DNA of 64,000 nucleotides from Aestuariivivens insulae (GTDB taxonomy: Bacteria; Bacteroidota; Bacteroidia; Flavobacteriales; Flavobacteriaceae), in contig NZ_JAKMCS010000009.1 of the NCBI RefSeq assembly GCF_022662195.1, positions 1 through 64,000 of the forward strand, read 5' to 3'. Below, one piece after another: positions 17,937-28,274 of the stretch. Position numbers and translations under genes: made by a program. Position 1 is the stretch's first letter; the number at the start of each line of letters is the position of its first letter. Below the pieces are notes generated by a model. It was not told where the DNA came from. It saw nothing but the letters and a program-made list of their open reading frames with translations, and ran no database searches.

Positions 17937-18923
17937 ATGCCAAAGAAAATAAAAAAATTAGCTGTTTTAACTTCAGGAGGTGATTCACCAGGAATGAATG
18001 CTGCTATTCGTTCAGTAGTTAGAACTTGTGCTTACCATGACGTTGAATGCGTTGGCGTGTATAGGGGTTATGAAGGCTTGATAGAAGGAGACTTCAAATC
18101 AATGGGAGCAAGAAGCGTTAGAGGAATAATAAATAAAGGCGGAACCATATTAAAATCGGCGCGTTCTCAAACCTTTAGGACTCCAGAAGGACGAAAAATT
18201 GCATACCAAAATTTGGTTGACAATAATATTGAAGGATTGGTTGTAATTGGAGGTGATGGTTCATTTACCGGAGCGCTTGTTTTTAATCAGGAGTTCGGCT
18301 TTCCAGTGATGGGAATTCCAGGTACAATTGATAACGATATTTTTGGAACATCCCACACCTTAGGTTTTGATACAGCACTCAATACAGTGGTAGATGCCAT
18401 TGATAAGATACGAGATACTGCAAGTTCACATAATCGCTTATTTTTTATAGAGGTTATGGGGCGCGATGTAGGGCACATAGCATTAAATACAGGTATAGCC
18501 GGAGGCGCAGAAGAGATATTGATTCCAGAAGAAGACTTAGGGTTAGATAGACTAGTAGAGTCCTTAAACAGAAGTAGAAAATCAGGTAAGACTTCAAGTA
18601 TTGTAATTGTTGCAGAAGGTGATAAAATAGGTAAAAATATTTTTGAGCTTAAAGAATATGTAGACGACAATATGGAAGGCTATGATGTTCGTGTATCTGT
18701 ATTAGGACATATGCAACGTGGTGGTGCGCCATCCTGTTTCGATCGTGTTTTAGCCAGTAGAATGGGGGTTAAGGCTGTAGAGACCTTATTAGAAGGGAAA
18801 ACAAACTATATGGTAGGGCTTATAGCCAATAAAATGGAATTAACACCGTTGGATAATGCCATTAAAGGGAAAACAAAAATAAATTTAGAATTACTGCGTG
18901 TCTCAGATATAATGAGCATATAA
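17937..18923 (+). CDS. pfkA: ATP-dependent 6-phosphofructokinase
   Basis: 328 residues. Phosphorylates fructose 6-phosphate in glycolysis. The ATP site GGDSPGMNAA (about 14-23), GGDGS motif, the catalytic PGTIDND loop (about 124-130) and MGRDVGH are intact. Length and motifs match the allosteric bacterial PfkA type. The gapA gene follows after 18 bases, forming a glycolytic pair. An A-rich stretch AAGAAAAG precedes the ATG. Confidence 0.95.
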   Translation: MPKKIKKLAVLTSGGDSPGMNAAIRSVVRTCAYHDVECVGVYRGYEGLIEGDFKSMGARSVRGIINKGGTILKSARSQTFRTPEGRKIAYQNLVDNNIEGLVVIGGDGSFTGALVFNQEFGFPVMGIPGTIDNDIFGTSHTLGFDTALNTVVDAIDKIRDTASSHNRLFFIEVMGRDVGHIALNTGIAGGAEEILIPEEDLGLDRLVESLNRSRKSGKTSSIVIVAEGDKIGKNIFELKEYVDDNMEGYDVRVSVLGHMQRGGAPSCFDRVLASRMGVKAVETLLEGKTNYMVGLIANKMELTPLDNAIKGKTKINLELLRVSDIMSI

Positions 18924-19943
<1,020 letters not shown>

Positions 19944-20034
19944 TTAAAAGAATTTCCTATCGCAGTTAATTAATATTAGAAGCTAATTTATTAGCTTGCA
20001 GCGAAAAGGAAACTAAATATTTTAATATAATAAT

Positions 20035-20085
20035 AACTCCACAGAGTTATTGTGTAAACCACACAGTATTCTGTGGAGTTTTTTT
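20035..20085 (+). terminator. Intrinsic terminator after gapA
   Basis: Arms AACTCCACAGA (20035-20045) and TCTGTGGAGTT (20070-20080) form an 11-bp stem followed by a T run. The loop can fold again (TGTG with CACA). It ends 12 bases before the next start codon and would close the pfkA-gapA transcript. Confidence 0.8.
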
Positions 20086-20097
20086 AACTCTTGACTT

Positions 20098-20967
20098 ATG
20101 ATTTTAATTGTTGATAGCGGTTCTACAAAATCAGATTGGATTGCTGTAGATAAAGATGGTAACCAATTACTGGAAAAGGTGCGTACAAAAGGTTTAAATC
20201 CGGCAATCTTACCAGAAAAAAAGCTAAAAAAAATAATTAAAAAAAATGAAGATCTTAAGAATAATCGCGACAAAGTAACACATGTGTTCTTTTATGGAGC
20301 TGGTTGCGGTACTCAAAAGCCAGTAGAAACACTGCGTGGGGTATTGCAAGACTTTTTTAAGAATGCCCATGTAGAAGTTAACGAAGATACTATGGCGGCA
20401 GTATACGCATGTATCAACACGCCAGATGAAGCAGCGGTTGTATGTATTTTAGGTACAGGATCTAATTGTAGTTACTACGATGGAGAAAACCTTCATCAAG
20501 ATGTTGTTTCGTTAGGGTATACCCTTATGGATGATGCTTCCGGAAACTATTATGGCAAACAACTTATTAGAGACTACTACTTTAATAATATGCCAGAAAA
20601 TGTTAAGGTAGCTTTTGGTAGTAAATATAATATGGATGCAGATTATATAAAGTATAATTTATATAAGCAACCTAACCCTAATGCTTATTTAGCGAATTTT
20701 GCAGAGTTTATGTTTTTGCATAAAGATTCAGATTATACCATTAATTTGATAAAAGAAGGCATAAGACTTTTTGCTAAGAACATGATCTTTCAATATAAAG
20801 ACCATTTAGATAAAGTCCCAGTACATTTCGCTGGATCCATTGCTTTTTTTGCACAAAATGAAATTAAAGAAGTGGCAGAAGAAATGGGCTTTACTGTTGG
20901 GAATTTTGAACGTAGACCTATTGAAGGTTTAGTTGGTTATCATACAAAAAACTTAAAAGTAGATTAA
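20098..20967 (+). CDS. BadF/BadG-type sugar kinase-like ATPase (N-acetylglucosamine kinase family)
   Basis: 289 residues. ASKHA-fold ATPase with phosphate-1 loop DSGSTKSDW (about 6-14), a second loop in LGTGSNCSYY, and the adenosine motif region VHFAGSIAFF. It resembles the short Bacteroidota proteins annotated as N-acetylglucosamine kinases. The true substrate is unproven. It stands just downstream of the gapA terminator, so it may have its own weak promoter or read-through. Confidence 0.75.
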   Translation: MILIVDSGSTKSDWIAVDKDGNQLLEKVRTKGLNPAILPEKKLKKIIKKNEDLKNNRDKVTHVFFYGAGCGTQKPVETLRGVLQDFFKNAHVEVNEDTMAAVYACINTPDEAAVVCILGTGSNCSYYDGENLHQDVVSLGYTLMDDASGNYYGKQLIRDYYFNNMPENVKVAFGSKYNMDADYIKYNLYKQPNPNAYLANFAEFMFLHKDSDYTINLIKEGIRLFAKNMIFQYKDHLDKVPVHFAGSIAFFAQNEIKEVAEEMGFTVGNFERRPIEGLVGYHTKNLKVD

Positions 20968-20975
20968 ATAGCTTT

Positions 20976-22199
20976 TTGAACAACCACGTAGCCGTTTATA
21001 TCTCCAATAAAGATAGTAAGCAAAAGCTTATTGAACGTCTTCAGTATGAAGCTGAGTTTGTAGGTGAGCTTTCAAACTTAAAAGGCGCCCTTTTTTCAGA
21101 GATAACCATAAATAAGATTATTAAAGAAGAACGGATTCATGGTCGTTTTGATGTTGAGACCAAAACAAAGAAAGGTTTAGAATACGCTTCACAGGGCGAA
21201 CGCAAAAAAGCCTTACTTCATCATATCATAGCTAAAAATCCCGAATATATTATTGTAGATAATGTATTCGGGAATTTAGATATTAAAGCTCAAAAAGACA
21301 TAAAATCTACTTTAGCTGCTTTAAGCCGTAAAACACAAATTATACAAATATCAAAAAGGAGGGAAGATATCCTTCCTTTTATAGATAAAGTCTTCCGTTT
21401 AGAGGATAACCGCTTGGTTGAATTTAAGCCAGAACCCAATAAAAATCCCATTTCGAAGGAAATATTTCTTGGGGATTTACCAAAAGCATACTGGTCAATT
21501 TCAGAAAAAGTAAACCCTATCGTAAAGTTTACCGATGTTTCGGTAGCATATCGGGAACGTCCAATTTTAAATGCTATTAATTGGGAAATAAAAAAGGGAG
21601 AGTTTTGGCAGCTTACTGGGCCTAATGGTTCGGGTAAAAGCACCATTTTAAGTATGATTTTTGGTGATAACCCAAAAGCCTTTGGTCAGGAAATTGTCTT
21701 GTTTGGTGTTAAAAAAGGAAGTGGGGAAAGTGTTTGGGAGATCAAGCAAAAGATAGGTTATTTTTCATCAGATATGCTTCGTGGTTTTACACGGCTCGAT
21801 TCTATTGGAAATATGATTGTTTCCGGTTTTTTTGATACTATTGGCTTATACAAAACACCAACCAATGCACAGATTAAGATAGCACAACATTGGTTGCAGG
21901 TTTTAGGGCTATTTGATATTAGAAAATCCGATTTTTTATCCCTGTCCAGGGGGTATCAAAGTTTAGTGATGATTGCCCGGGCCATGATAAAACACCCGCC
22001 ATTACTTATTTTGGACGAGCCCACTAATGGTCTGGACGATACTGACGTAAAACTTTTTACAGCCTTGATTAACAAAATAGCTTTAGAAACCGAAACGGCT
22101 ATTTTGTATGTGTCGCATCGAAAAGAAAAAGGACTCGATCCGAGTTTTGTGTATCGCTTAATACCTCACGATACTGGTTCTACAGGAGTAATAGTCTAA
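20976..22199 (+). CDS. Soluble ABC ATPase with degenerate first half (ModF-like)
   Basis: 407 residues, no membrane segments. The C-terminal half is a functional ABC domain: Walker A GPNGSGKST (about 215-223), a modified signature LSRGYQSLV and Walker B LLILDEPTNGLD with following H-loop YVSHRKEKG. The N-terminal half keeps ASQGERKKALLHHII and IIVDNVFGNLD, like a signature and Walker B, but has lost the Walker A. The layout matches ModF-like tandem ATPases. The start at TTG 20976 is tentative; no ATG is nearby. Role unknown. Confidence 0.75.
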   Translation: MNNHVAVYISNKDSKQKLIERLQYEAEFVGELSNLKGALFSEITINKIIKEERIHGRFDVETKTKKGLEYASQGERKKALLHHIIAKNPEYIIVDNVFGNLDIKAQKDIKSTLAALSRKTQIIQISKRREDILPFIDKVFRLEDNRLVEFKPEPNKNPISKEIFLGDLPKAYWSISEKVNPIVKFTDVSVAYRERPILNAINWEIKKGEFWQLTGPNGSGKSTILSMIFGDNPKAFGQEIVLFGVKKGSGESVWEIKQKIGYFSSDMLRGFTRLDSIGNMIVSGFFDTIGLYKTPTNAQIKIAQHWLQVLGLFDIRKSDFLSLSRGYQSLVMIARAMIKHPPLLILDEPTNGLDDTDVKLFTALINKIALETETAILYVSHRKEKGLDPSFVYRLIPHDTGSTGVIV

Positions 22200-22213
22200 T
22201 AAGTTGTGTGGTA

Positions 22214-22275
22214 GTGTTATTGTAAGGCACGAAGCAATCTCTTGAACGCACAGGACTGTAACTAAACAGATTGTC
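22214..22275. repeat. Degenerate dispersed repeat remnant
   Basis: The stretch starting TTATTGTAAGGCACGAAGCAA resembles a common intergenic element that begins with CATTGCGAGGCACGAAGCAA (general knowledge). Short arms GCAATCT (22234-22240) and AGATTGT (22268-22274) can still pair. It is a weak, decayed copy in the 250-base gap before the DUF2911 gene; nothing else was recognised there. Confidence 0.4.
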
Positions 22276-22451
22276 TTTTACTAGTATAGAACAAACCTAG
22301 TGCTATAGAGCTCATTTCTACATGTTCTATATGATTTGCCTTTTCTTAAAGGAAAGTTAATTAACAATGTAAGCGCTAGCTTTAACATAACCATAACATC
22401 CGTTAGTGTCTTTTCTACATACTTTTAGATAAATCAAAAAACTACAGCCAA

Positions 22452-23543
22452 ATGAAAACTAACTCCATTACCAAATTACTTTTTTGTTTTGCCCTGATTT
22501 TCAATTTCAATGCTTTTGCTCAATTAAACCTTCCTCGTGGCAGTCAACTAGCTAAAGTATCACAGCGTGTAGGTATAACCGATATTACTATTGCGTACTC
22601 CAGACCCAGTGTTAAGGGCCGCGAAGTTTGGGGAAAACTTGTGCCTTATGGTATGAATAACCTCGGGTTTGGTACAGCTAAAGAATCGCCTTGGCGTGCC
22701 GGTGCCAATGAAAATACGATTATTAAATTTTCAGACGATGTAAAAATTGAAGGGCAACCTTTAAAGGCGGGTAAATATGGTTTTCATATTATTGTAAATC
22801 CAGACGATACAGCCACTCTTATTTTTTCCAAAAACCATATTGCTTGGGGTAGTTACTTTTATAAACCAGAGGAAGACGCCCTGCGTGTATCAATCAATAC
22901 TGAAACAATACCACATACCGAATTGTTAACCTATACTTTTGACAGTGTGGAGCCAAATGCAGTGGTTGCTTCCTTGAAGTGGGAGAAAAAAGCGTTCCCT
23001 TTTAAAATAGAGGTCGATGTTCCAACGGTAGTGTTAAACGATATTAGGTCTAAATTCGATGGGCAAGATGGATTTTTACGTCAAAATTGGGAGCAAGCAG
23101 CAAACTATGCTTTAAATAATGGCGGTGATTTAAAAGAAGCCCTAGGTTGGATAAACAATGCTATTTCTGGTCAATTTTATAGTCAAAAAACGTTTAACAA
23201 TTTAGCCATAAAAGGACAAATCCTAAATAAAATGGGGAATACAGACGAGTATACTGCTCTAATGGATGAGGCTTCCGCAATAGCCAATAAAAGTCAGTTA
23301 AATGCGTTAGGATATCAAATGCTTGCAGTAAAAGATTATACTAGAGCATTAAAATATTTTAAACAGAACGTAGCTAACCACCCAGATGATGCTAATGGTT
23401 ATGATAGTCTAGGGGAGTGTTACAAGACTATGGGAGATAAAAAGAATGCTATTAAATATTTAAAAAAATCATTATCAATGAATCCTCCAGCTAATGTGAA
23501 AGCCAACTCTGAAAAGTTATTGGCTGAGCTGGATGCTATATAA
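22452..23543 (+). CDS. DUF2911 domain-containing exported protein with TPR repeats
   Basis: 363 residues with a signal peptide (MKTNSITKLLFCFALIFNFNAFAQ). Residues about 25-190 match DUF2911: RGSQLAKVSQRVGITDITI, YSRPSVKGREVWGKLVPYG, WRAGANENT. The C-terminus carries tetratricopeptide units, most clearly from YTRALKYFKQNVANHPDDA onward and NAIKYLKKSLSMNP. Function unknown; TPRs suggest protein binding in the periplasm. Confidence 0.87.
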   Translation: MKTNSITKLLFCFALIFNFNAFAQLNLPRGSQLAKVSQRVGITDITIAYSRPSVKGREVWGKLVPYGMNNLGFGTAKESPWRAGANENTIIKFSDDVKIEGQPLKAGKYGFHIIVNPDDTATLIFSKNHIAWGSYFYKPEEDALRVSINTETIPHTELLTYTFDSVEPNAVVASLKWEKKAFPFKIEVDVPTVVLNDIRSKFDGQDGFLRQNWEQAANYALNNGGDLKEALGWINNAISGQFYSQKTFNNLAIKGQILNKMGNTDEYTALMDEASAIANKSQLNALGYQMLAVKDYTRALKYFKQNVANHPDDANGYDSLGECYKTMGDKKNAIKYLKKSLSMNPPANVKANSEKLLAELDAI

Positions 23544-23582
23544 GAACTGTCATCAATCAAACTACAACAGTTTTCTTTTAGC

Positions 23583-23615
23583 AGACCTGCTAGGTTTTAA
23601 AAACCTGGCAGGTCT
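23583..23615. repeat. Dispersed 33-bp palindrome (AGACCTGCCAGG type), copy 2
   Basis: Arms AGACCTGCTAGGTTTT and AAAACCTGGCAGGTCT differ from perfect complementarity at one position (a G-T wobble in RNA). Same length as the copy at 7894-7926. It lies exactly between the convergent DUF2911 gene and recG, touching the recG stop, so it may act as a two-way terminator. Confidence 0.75.
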
Positions 23616-26161
23616 TAGCTTATATAATTCCAAATATTTTTGTATTTCCCCATAGATCTATAGGTGTTCAAGATCATTGCGTGGTCTGGCTTAGAGAGTG
23701 AAGGATCGTCATTAAGAATTTTTTTGGCAAAGAAACGTGCCGCATTCAAAATATCCTTGTCTTTAACAATATCGGCTATCCTAAGGTTTAGCACACCACT
23801 TTGTTGCGTCCCCATAATATCCCCTGGCCCACGAAGTTTTAAGTCTACTTCGGCAATTTCAAATCCGTCATTGGTCTTGACCATCGTTTCTAAACGAACC
23901 TTGCTGTCGTTACTTAATTTATGGCCTGTCATGAGGATGCAGTAGCTCTGTTCTGCGCCCCGGCCTACACGGCCACGTAACTGATGTAATTGCGATAAAC
24001 CAAAACGCTCGGCACTTTCAATAATCATTACCGAAGCATTGGGAACATTAACCCCGACTTCAATAACGGTTGTAGAAACCATTATTTGGGTTTCCCCTTT
24101 AATAAACCGCTGCATTTCGTAATCCTTGTCGGCAGGCTTCATTTTACCATGAACAATGGATATTTGATAATCGGGGAGCGGAAAATCCCTGGCAATACTT
24201 TCGTAACCGTCCATCAAATCCTTATAATCCAATGCTTCGCTTTCCTGTATTAAAGGGTATACAATGTACACTTGCCTGCCTTTGGCAATTTCATCTTTAA
24301 TGAACCGAAACACATTTAGTCTATTTTTATCGTAACGATGTACCGTTTTAACAGGCTTTCTTCCAGGGGGTAATTCGTCAATAACCGAAATGTCCAAATC
24401 CCCATAAACCGACATGGCTAATGTACGTGGAATAGGAGTGGCAGACATCACTAAGATGTGGGGAGGGGTAGCCCCTCCAACCTCCCCAGAGGGGAGGCTT
24501 TCCAATTGCTTCAAAATAAAATTTATAACATTGTCAATATCACCAATAACCTGTTGGTTAGTAAAACGAATAACTTTAAATCCTATTTCGGATAGTATTT
24601 TAGTGCGTAATTCATCCGCTTCCTTTTGCTCAATAGTATTATGATAGCCTCCATCAATCTCAATGATTAAACTCTTTTCCAGGCAAACAAAGTCGGCGAT
24701 AAATTCATCAATTATATGCTGTCTTCTAAATTTATGGTCTAGCTTTTTATTTCTTAGGCATTCCCATAAAACCCGTTCAGCTTCAGTAGAATTTTTTTTG
24801 TTTTCTTTCTGTAGTTCTTTGATCAAATTATAAGTTGATGGACGAGCAGTCATATACTTTGTACGTACAGCTTGAGCTTCCTCCCTTTGGGAGGATTGAG
24901 GAGGGCTTGCTGGCCCTTTTTTCCAAAGTTTACTTCGTTGTGCCACACCAAAACGATGTTGCTCATCGATAACGGCAAGTCCTAAATTTTTAAATTTTAC
25001 TTTGTCTTCAAGCAAGGCATGAGTGCCAATTAAGATGTGCAAACCGCCATTTTCAAGTGATTCAAAAATTTCTTTTCTTTCTGAAGTATTAGTTGAACCC
25101 GTTAATAGTTTTGTATTGATATTCAGTAAATTGCAGTATTCAATCAATCCGTTATAGTGTTGAACTGACAAAATTTCAGTTGGAGCCATTAAACAGGCTT
25201 GATAACCGTTGTCAAGTGCCATGAGCATTGACATGAAGGCCACTACGGTCTTTCCAGAACCTACATCGCCTTGCAAAAGACGGTTCATTTGTGCATTGCT
25301 TCCTAAATCGGAACGGATTTCCTTTAATACACGCTTTTGTGCTTGGGTTAAATCAAAAGCCAAATGCGACTCATAAAACGTTTTAAAATAATATCCAACA
25401 TGCTCAAACGGTAAGCCTTTGATTTTGGTTTTATGGATTAAGTTCTTTAAAATAAGCTGTAGCTGGATATAGAAGAACTCTTCAAATTTTAATCGGTATT
25501 GTGCCTTTGCTAATAGCTCCTGACTTTTGGGAAAATGAATATTAAAAAGCGCTTCACTTTTGCTTATTAATTTTAGTTCGGATAACAGGTTGTTTGGTAA
25601 GGTTTCAACAAAACGTCCTTTGGTTTCAAGAAATAATTCTTGCATAATTCTATTGATCGCCTTATTTGTAATGCTCTTTGCGGCTAATTTTTCGGTAGAA
25701 GGGTAAATAGGTTGCATGGCAGAGCGCAGGTTTTTTTCGTGCTCTTCCAACGGCTCCATTTCAGGGTGAACCATATTAAATCGGCTATTAAACCAATTTG
25801 TTTTACCAAAAGCAACATAAGGTTTATTGAGCTTTAAGCTGTCTCGAATCCATTTGTGTCCTCGAAACCAGACCAGTTCCATTACACCTGTGTCATCTCG
25901 AAAGGTGGCCACTAAACGTTTGCCTCGCTTTTGCGCTACTTCTTTAAATTCTATGATCTTACCAATAACCTGTACCTCTGCCGTATTGCGCTGCAACTGG
26001 GAGATTTTGTAATACTTAGTGCGATCTAAATAACGATTAGGAAATAAGTTGATTAAATCCTGATAGGTATGAATACCCAGTTCCTTGCGAAGTAAATCGG
26101 CGCGATTAGGGCCAACGCCTTTAAGGTAATCGATAGGGGTCTGAAGATTGGTGGTATTCAT
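23615..26161 (-). CDS. recG: ATP-dependent DNA helicase RecG with inserted DUF559 nuclease-like domain
   Basis: 848 residues; usual RecG is about 700. RecG remodels stalled forks and branch-migrates recombination intermediates. The wedge domain occupies the N-terminus, Walker A QGDVGSGKT is near 297-305, motif II DEQH is 399-402, motif III SATP is 573-576, and the C-terminal motifs (ERFGLSQLHQLRGRVGRG) are intact. Between LWKKG (G416) and HILVMSATP (H568) are about 150 extra residues. They form a DUF559 domain: KFRRQHIIDEF, D490, IIEIDGGYH with E501, D503 and H507, then IGFKVIRFTNQQV. The frame is open throughout, so both parts should be translated together. Confidence 0.93.
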   Translation of the reverse strand: MNTTNLQTPIDYLKGVGPNRADLLRKELGIHTYQDLINLFPNRYLDRTKYYKISQLQRNTAEVQVIGKIIEFKEVAQKRGKRLVATFRDDTGVMELVWFRGHKWIRDSLKLNKPYVAFGKTNWFNSRFNMVHPEMEPLEEHEKNLRSAMQPIYPSTEKLAAKSITNKAINRIMQELFLETKGRFVETLPNNLLSELKLISKSEALFNIHFPKSQELLAKAQYRLKFEEFFYIQLQLILKNLIHKTKIKGLPFEHVGYYFKTFYESHLAFDLTQAQKRVLKEIRSDLGSNAQMNRLLQGDVGSGKTVVAFMSMLMALDNGYQACLMAPTEILSVQHYNGLIEYCNLLNINTKLLTGSTNTSERKEIFESLENGGLHILIGTHALLEDKVKFKNLGLAVIDEQHRFGVAQRSKLWKKGPASPPQSSQREEAQAVRTKYMTARPSTYNLIKELQKENKKNSTEAERVLWECLRNKKLDHKFRRQHIIDEFIADFVCLEKSLIIEIDGGYHNTIEQKEADELRTKILSEIGFKVIRFTNQQVIGDIDNVINFILKQLESLPSGEVGGATPPHILVMSATPIPRTLAMSVYGDLDISVIDELPPGRKPVKTVHRYDKNRLNVFRFIKDEIAKGRQVYIVYPLIQESEALDYKDLMDGYESIARDFPLPDYQISIVHGKMKPADKDYEMQRFIKGETQIMVSTTVIEVGVNVPNASVMIIESAERFGLSQLHQLRGRVGRGAEQSYCILMTGHKLSNDSKVRLETMVKTNDGFEIAEVDLKLRGPGDIMGTQQSGVLNLRIADIVKDKDILNAARFFAKKILNDDPSLSKPDHAMILNTYRSMGKYKNIWNYIS
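24461..24916 (-). mobile_element. In-frame DUF559 cassette inside recG
   Basis: The extra segment encodes residues 417-567 of the RecG product. It is bounded by GC-rich palindromes unlike the AT-rich surroundings: CCTCCCTTTGGGAGG (24880-24894) at the 5' coding end, and CCTCCCCAGAGGGGAGG (24481-24497) plus GGAGGGGTAGCCCCTCC (24462-24478) at the 3' end. An internal ATG at 24853 (M437) could start a free DUF559 protein of about 130 residues. Mobility is inferred from structure; no transposase is present. Confidence 0.65.
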
Positions 26162-26231
26162 AAAACTAAAATAATTCTTTTGAATATATTAACAAGTGGT
26201 ATTTTGGACTAAAGTTTGTTATATTCGAATT

Positions 26232-28271
26232 ATGAAGTTATTGCTCCAATACTTTTTCTTTTTTATTTCCTTGGTTTGCTTGTCGCAACAAACCGATTAT
26301 GTTGACTTTAAGACCGCTAAAGCAGATTTGGTGGTAAAGCCTAATGAAGGACAGATAGGAGGGCATATAGTTTACACTTTTGAAGTTTTAAAAGATGTGG
26401 ACTCTATATTCTTGGACGCACAAAATTTCACACATATCGAAGCTTTGTACGATGAAAAGGTATATCATGATTATAATGGCAAATATATTGTGGTAAAACA
26501 CCCTTTTAAAAAAGGAGAAAAGAACCAAATAGATATTGGATTTACAACCAATCCTAAAAAAGCCCTGTATTTTATTGGCTGGGATAGTAATGGAGGTTTC
26601 GAGAGTGCTTCAGCAAGCTCAGTACATAGCCTCAATCATCAAAATGGGCAAGTCTGGACCCAAGGTCAAGGTAAATACACCAGTAATTGGTTACCTTCCA
26701 TAGACGACATGAACGATAAGATTGAATTTGATATATCCGTAGTTTTCGATAAAGGATATGAAGTTATTGCCAATGGGAAGTTAACCAAAACGGAAGATTA
26801 TTATGGCAAAACTAAGTGGCATTACGATATGCAACAGCCTATGTCGAGCTATCTGGTGGCTTTAGCGATAGGTAAGTATGATAAAAAAGTTGAATATTCC
26901 AAAAGTGGAATTCCATTGGAAATGTACTATTATCCTGAAGATTCCTTGAAATTTGAGCCAACCTATCGATATACCAAACGTATGTTTGATTTTCTGGAAG
27001 AAGAAATTGGCGTACCTTATCCTTGGCAGAACTACAAGCAGGTGCCAGTTAAGGATTTTTTATATGCTGGAATGGAAAATACCGGTACCACCATTTTTTC
27101 TGATAGTTTTGTGATAGACTCTATTGCCTTTGTCGATAAAAACTATGTAAACGTAAATGCCCACGAATTGGCGCATCAGTGGTTTGGAGATTTGGTTACT
27201 GAGACCTCCGGTACACACCATTGGCTGCAGGAGGGGTTTGCGACCTATTATGCACTTTTGGCTGAAAAAGATATTTTTGGTGACGATTACTATTACTGGC
27301 GTTTATATGAATACGCCCAGGAACTCTTTGAGCAGGATAAAGCAGGGCAAAGTACGTCGCTTTTAGATCCTAAATCGAGTAGTGTTACCTTTTATAAAAA
27401 AGGAGCTTGGGTGTTGCATTTGTTGCGGGAACAAGTAGGCTATAAAGCTTTTAGAAAAGGCGTTAAGAAGTATCTGTTGAAGTATCAGTTTAAAAATGTA
27501 AAAACCGATGATTTTATTAAAGAAATTGAAAAATCAAGTGGGCAGGATTTGCGGAATTTTGTTGAAAAGTGGTTGAAATCTTCGGAATTGCATTATGAAG
27601 AACTAGAAAAAAGGTTTTTTCCTAATAAAGTTTTTATTCAAGATATGCATGGTCAGTTGAATCCATTAGGGTTAACTAGATACTTTCCCTTGGACTGTGA
27701 TAATCAACCAGAAGCTTGTAAAATAATTTTCCTTCAATCGGATGATTCATTTTTAAACGAAAAAATTGTCGAGCAGTTAGGTAATAATATTTCTAAAGCA
27801 ACTTTTTCAAAAGGCGATGTTAAAGTTCGACGGGCTATTGCTAAGGCAATGACTGAAATCCCAAAAGAATTAAAAGAAGATTACGAATCGCTTTTAACCG
27901 ACAAATCGTATCTCACTATAGAAGCTGCTTTGTATAATTTGTGGACTAATTTCCCTGAAGACAGAATAAGGTATCTAAACCAAATCAAGGGCATTGTAGG
28001 CTTTAATGATAAAAATATAAGAACGCTTTGGTTGGCCTTAGCGTTGGTTACTTCGGATTTTGAACCCGAAAATAAACAGCGCTATTTTGAAGAATTAAGG
28101 GGGTATACCAATCCAAAATATCATTTTGAGGTGCGGCAAAATGCATTTCAGTATCTTAATAGCATCAAGGCTTGTGATAGGGTTTGCAAAGAAAATTTAG
28201 AACAAGCGGCAAAACATCATGTATGGCAGTTTTCAAAGTTTGCCAAACAATTATTAAAGGAAATCGATTAA
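26232..28271 (+). CDS. M1-family metallopeptidase (aminopeptidase N-like), exported
   Basis: 679 residues from the ATG at 26232, which gives the signal peptide MKLLLQYFFFFISLVCLSQ; the open frame reaches back to a GTG at 26196. The exopeptidase motif GMENTGTT and zinc site HELAH (311-315) with the third ligand E334 in EGFAT are intact. It removes N-terminal amino acids from peptides in the periplasm. The C-terminal helical domain is present. The patatin gene follows after 3 bases. Confidence 0.92.
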   Translation: MKLLLQYFFFFISLVCLSQQTDYVDFKTAKADLVVKPNEGQIGGHIVYTFEVLKDVDSIFLDAQNFTHIEALYDEKVYHDYNGKYIVVKHPFKKGEKNQIDIGFTTNPKKALYFIGWDSNGGFESASASSVHSLNHQNGQVWTQGQGKYTSNWLPSIDDMNDKIEFDISVVFDKGYEVIANGKLTKTEDYYGKTKWHYDMQQPMSSYLVALAIGKYDKKVEYSKSGIPLEMYYYPEDSLKFEPTYRYTKRMFDFLEEEIGVPYPWQNYKQVPVKDFLYAGMENTGTTIFSDSFVIDSIAFVDKNYVNVNAHELAHQWFGDLVTETSGTHHWLQEGFATYYALLAEKDIFGDDYYYWRLYEYAQELFEQDKAGQSTSLLDPKSSSVTFYKKGAWVLHLLREQVGYKAFRKGVKKYLLKYQFKNVKTDDFIKEIEKSSGQDLRNFVEKWLKSSELHYEELEKRFFPNKVFIQDMHGQLNPLGLTRYFPLDCDNQPEACKIIFLQSDDSFLNEKIVEQLGNNISKATFSKGDVKVRRAIAKAMTEIPKELKEDYESLLTDKSYLTIEAALYNLWTNFPEDRIRYLNQIKGIVGFNDKNIRTLWLALALVTSDFEPENKQRYFEELRGYTNPKYHFEVRQNAFQYLNSIKACDRVCKENLEQAAKHHVWQFSKFAKQLLKEID

Positions 28272-28274
28272 AAA

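Noticed and set aside
24461-24916. Intein inside RecG
   Set aside because: The insert has no Cys/Ser/Thr first residue, no terminal His-Asn, and no Hint-domain motifs; the DUF559 fold is unlike inteins. It should remain in the protein.
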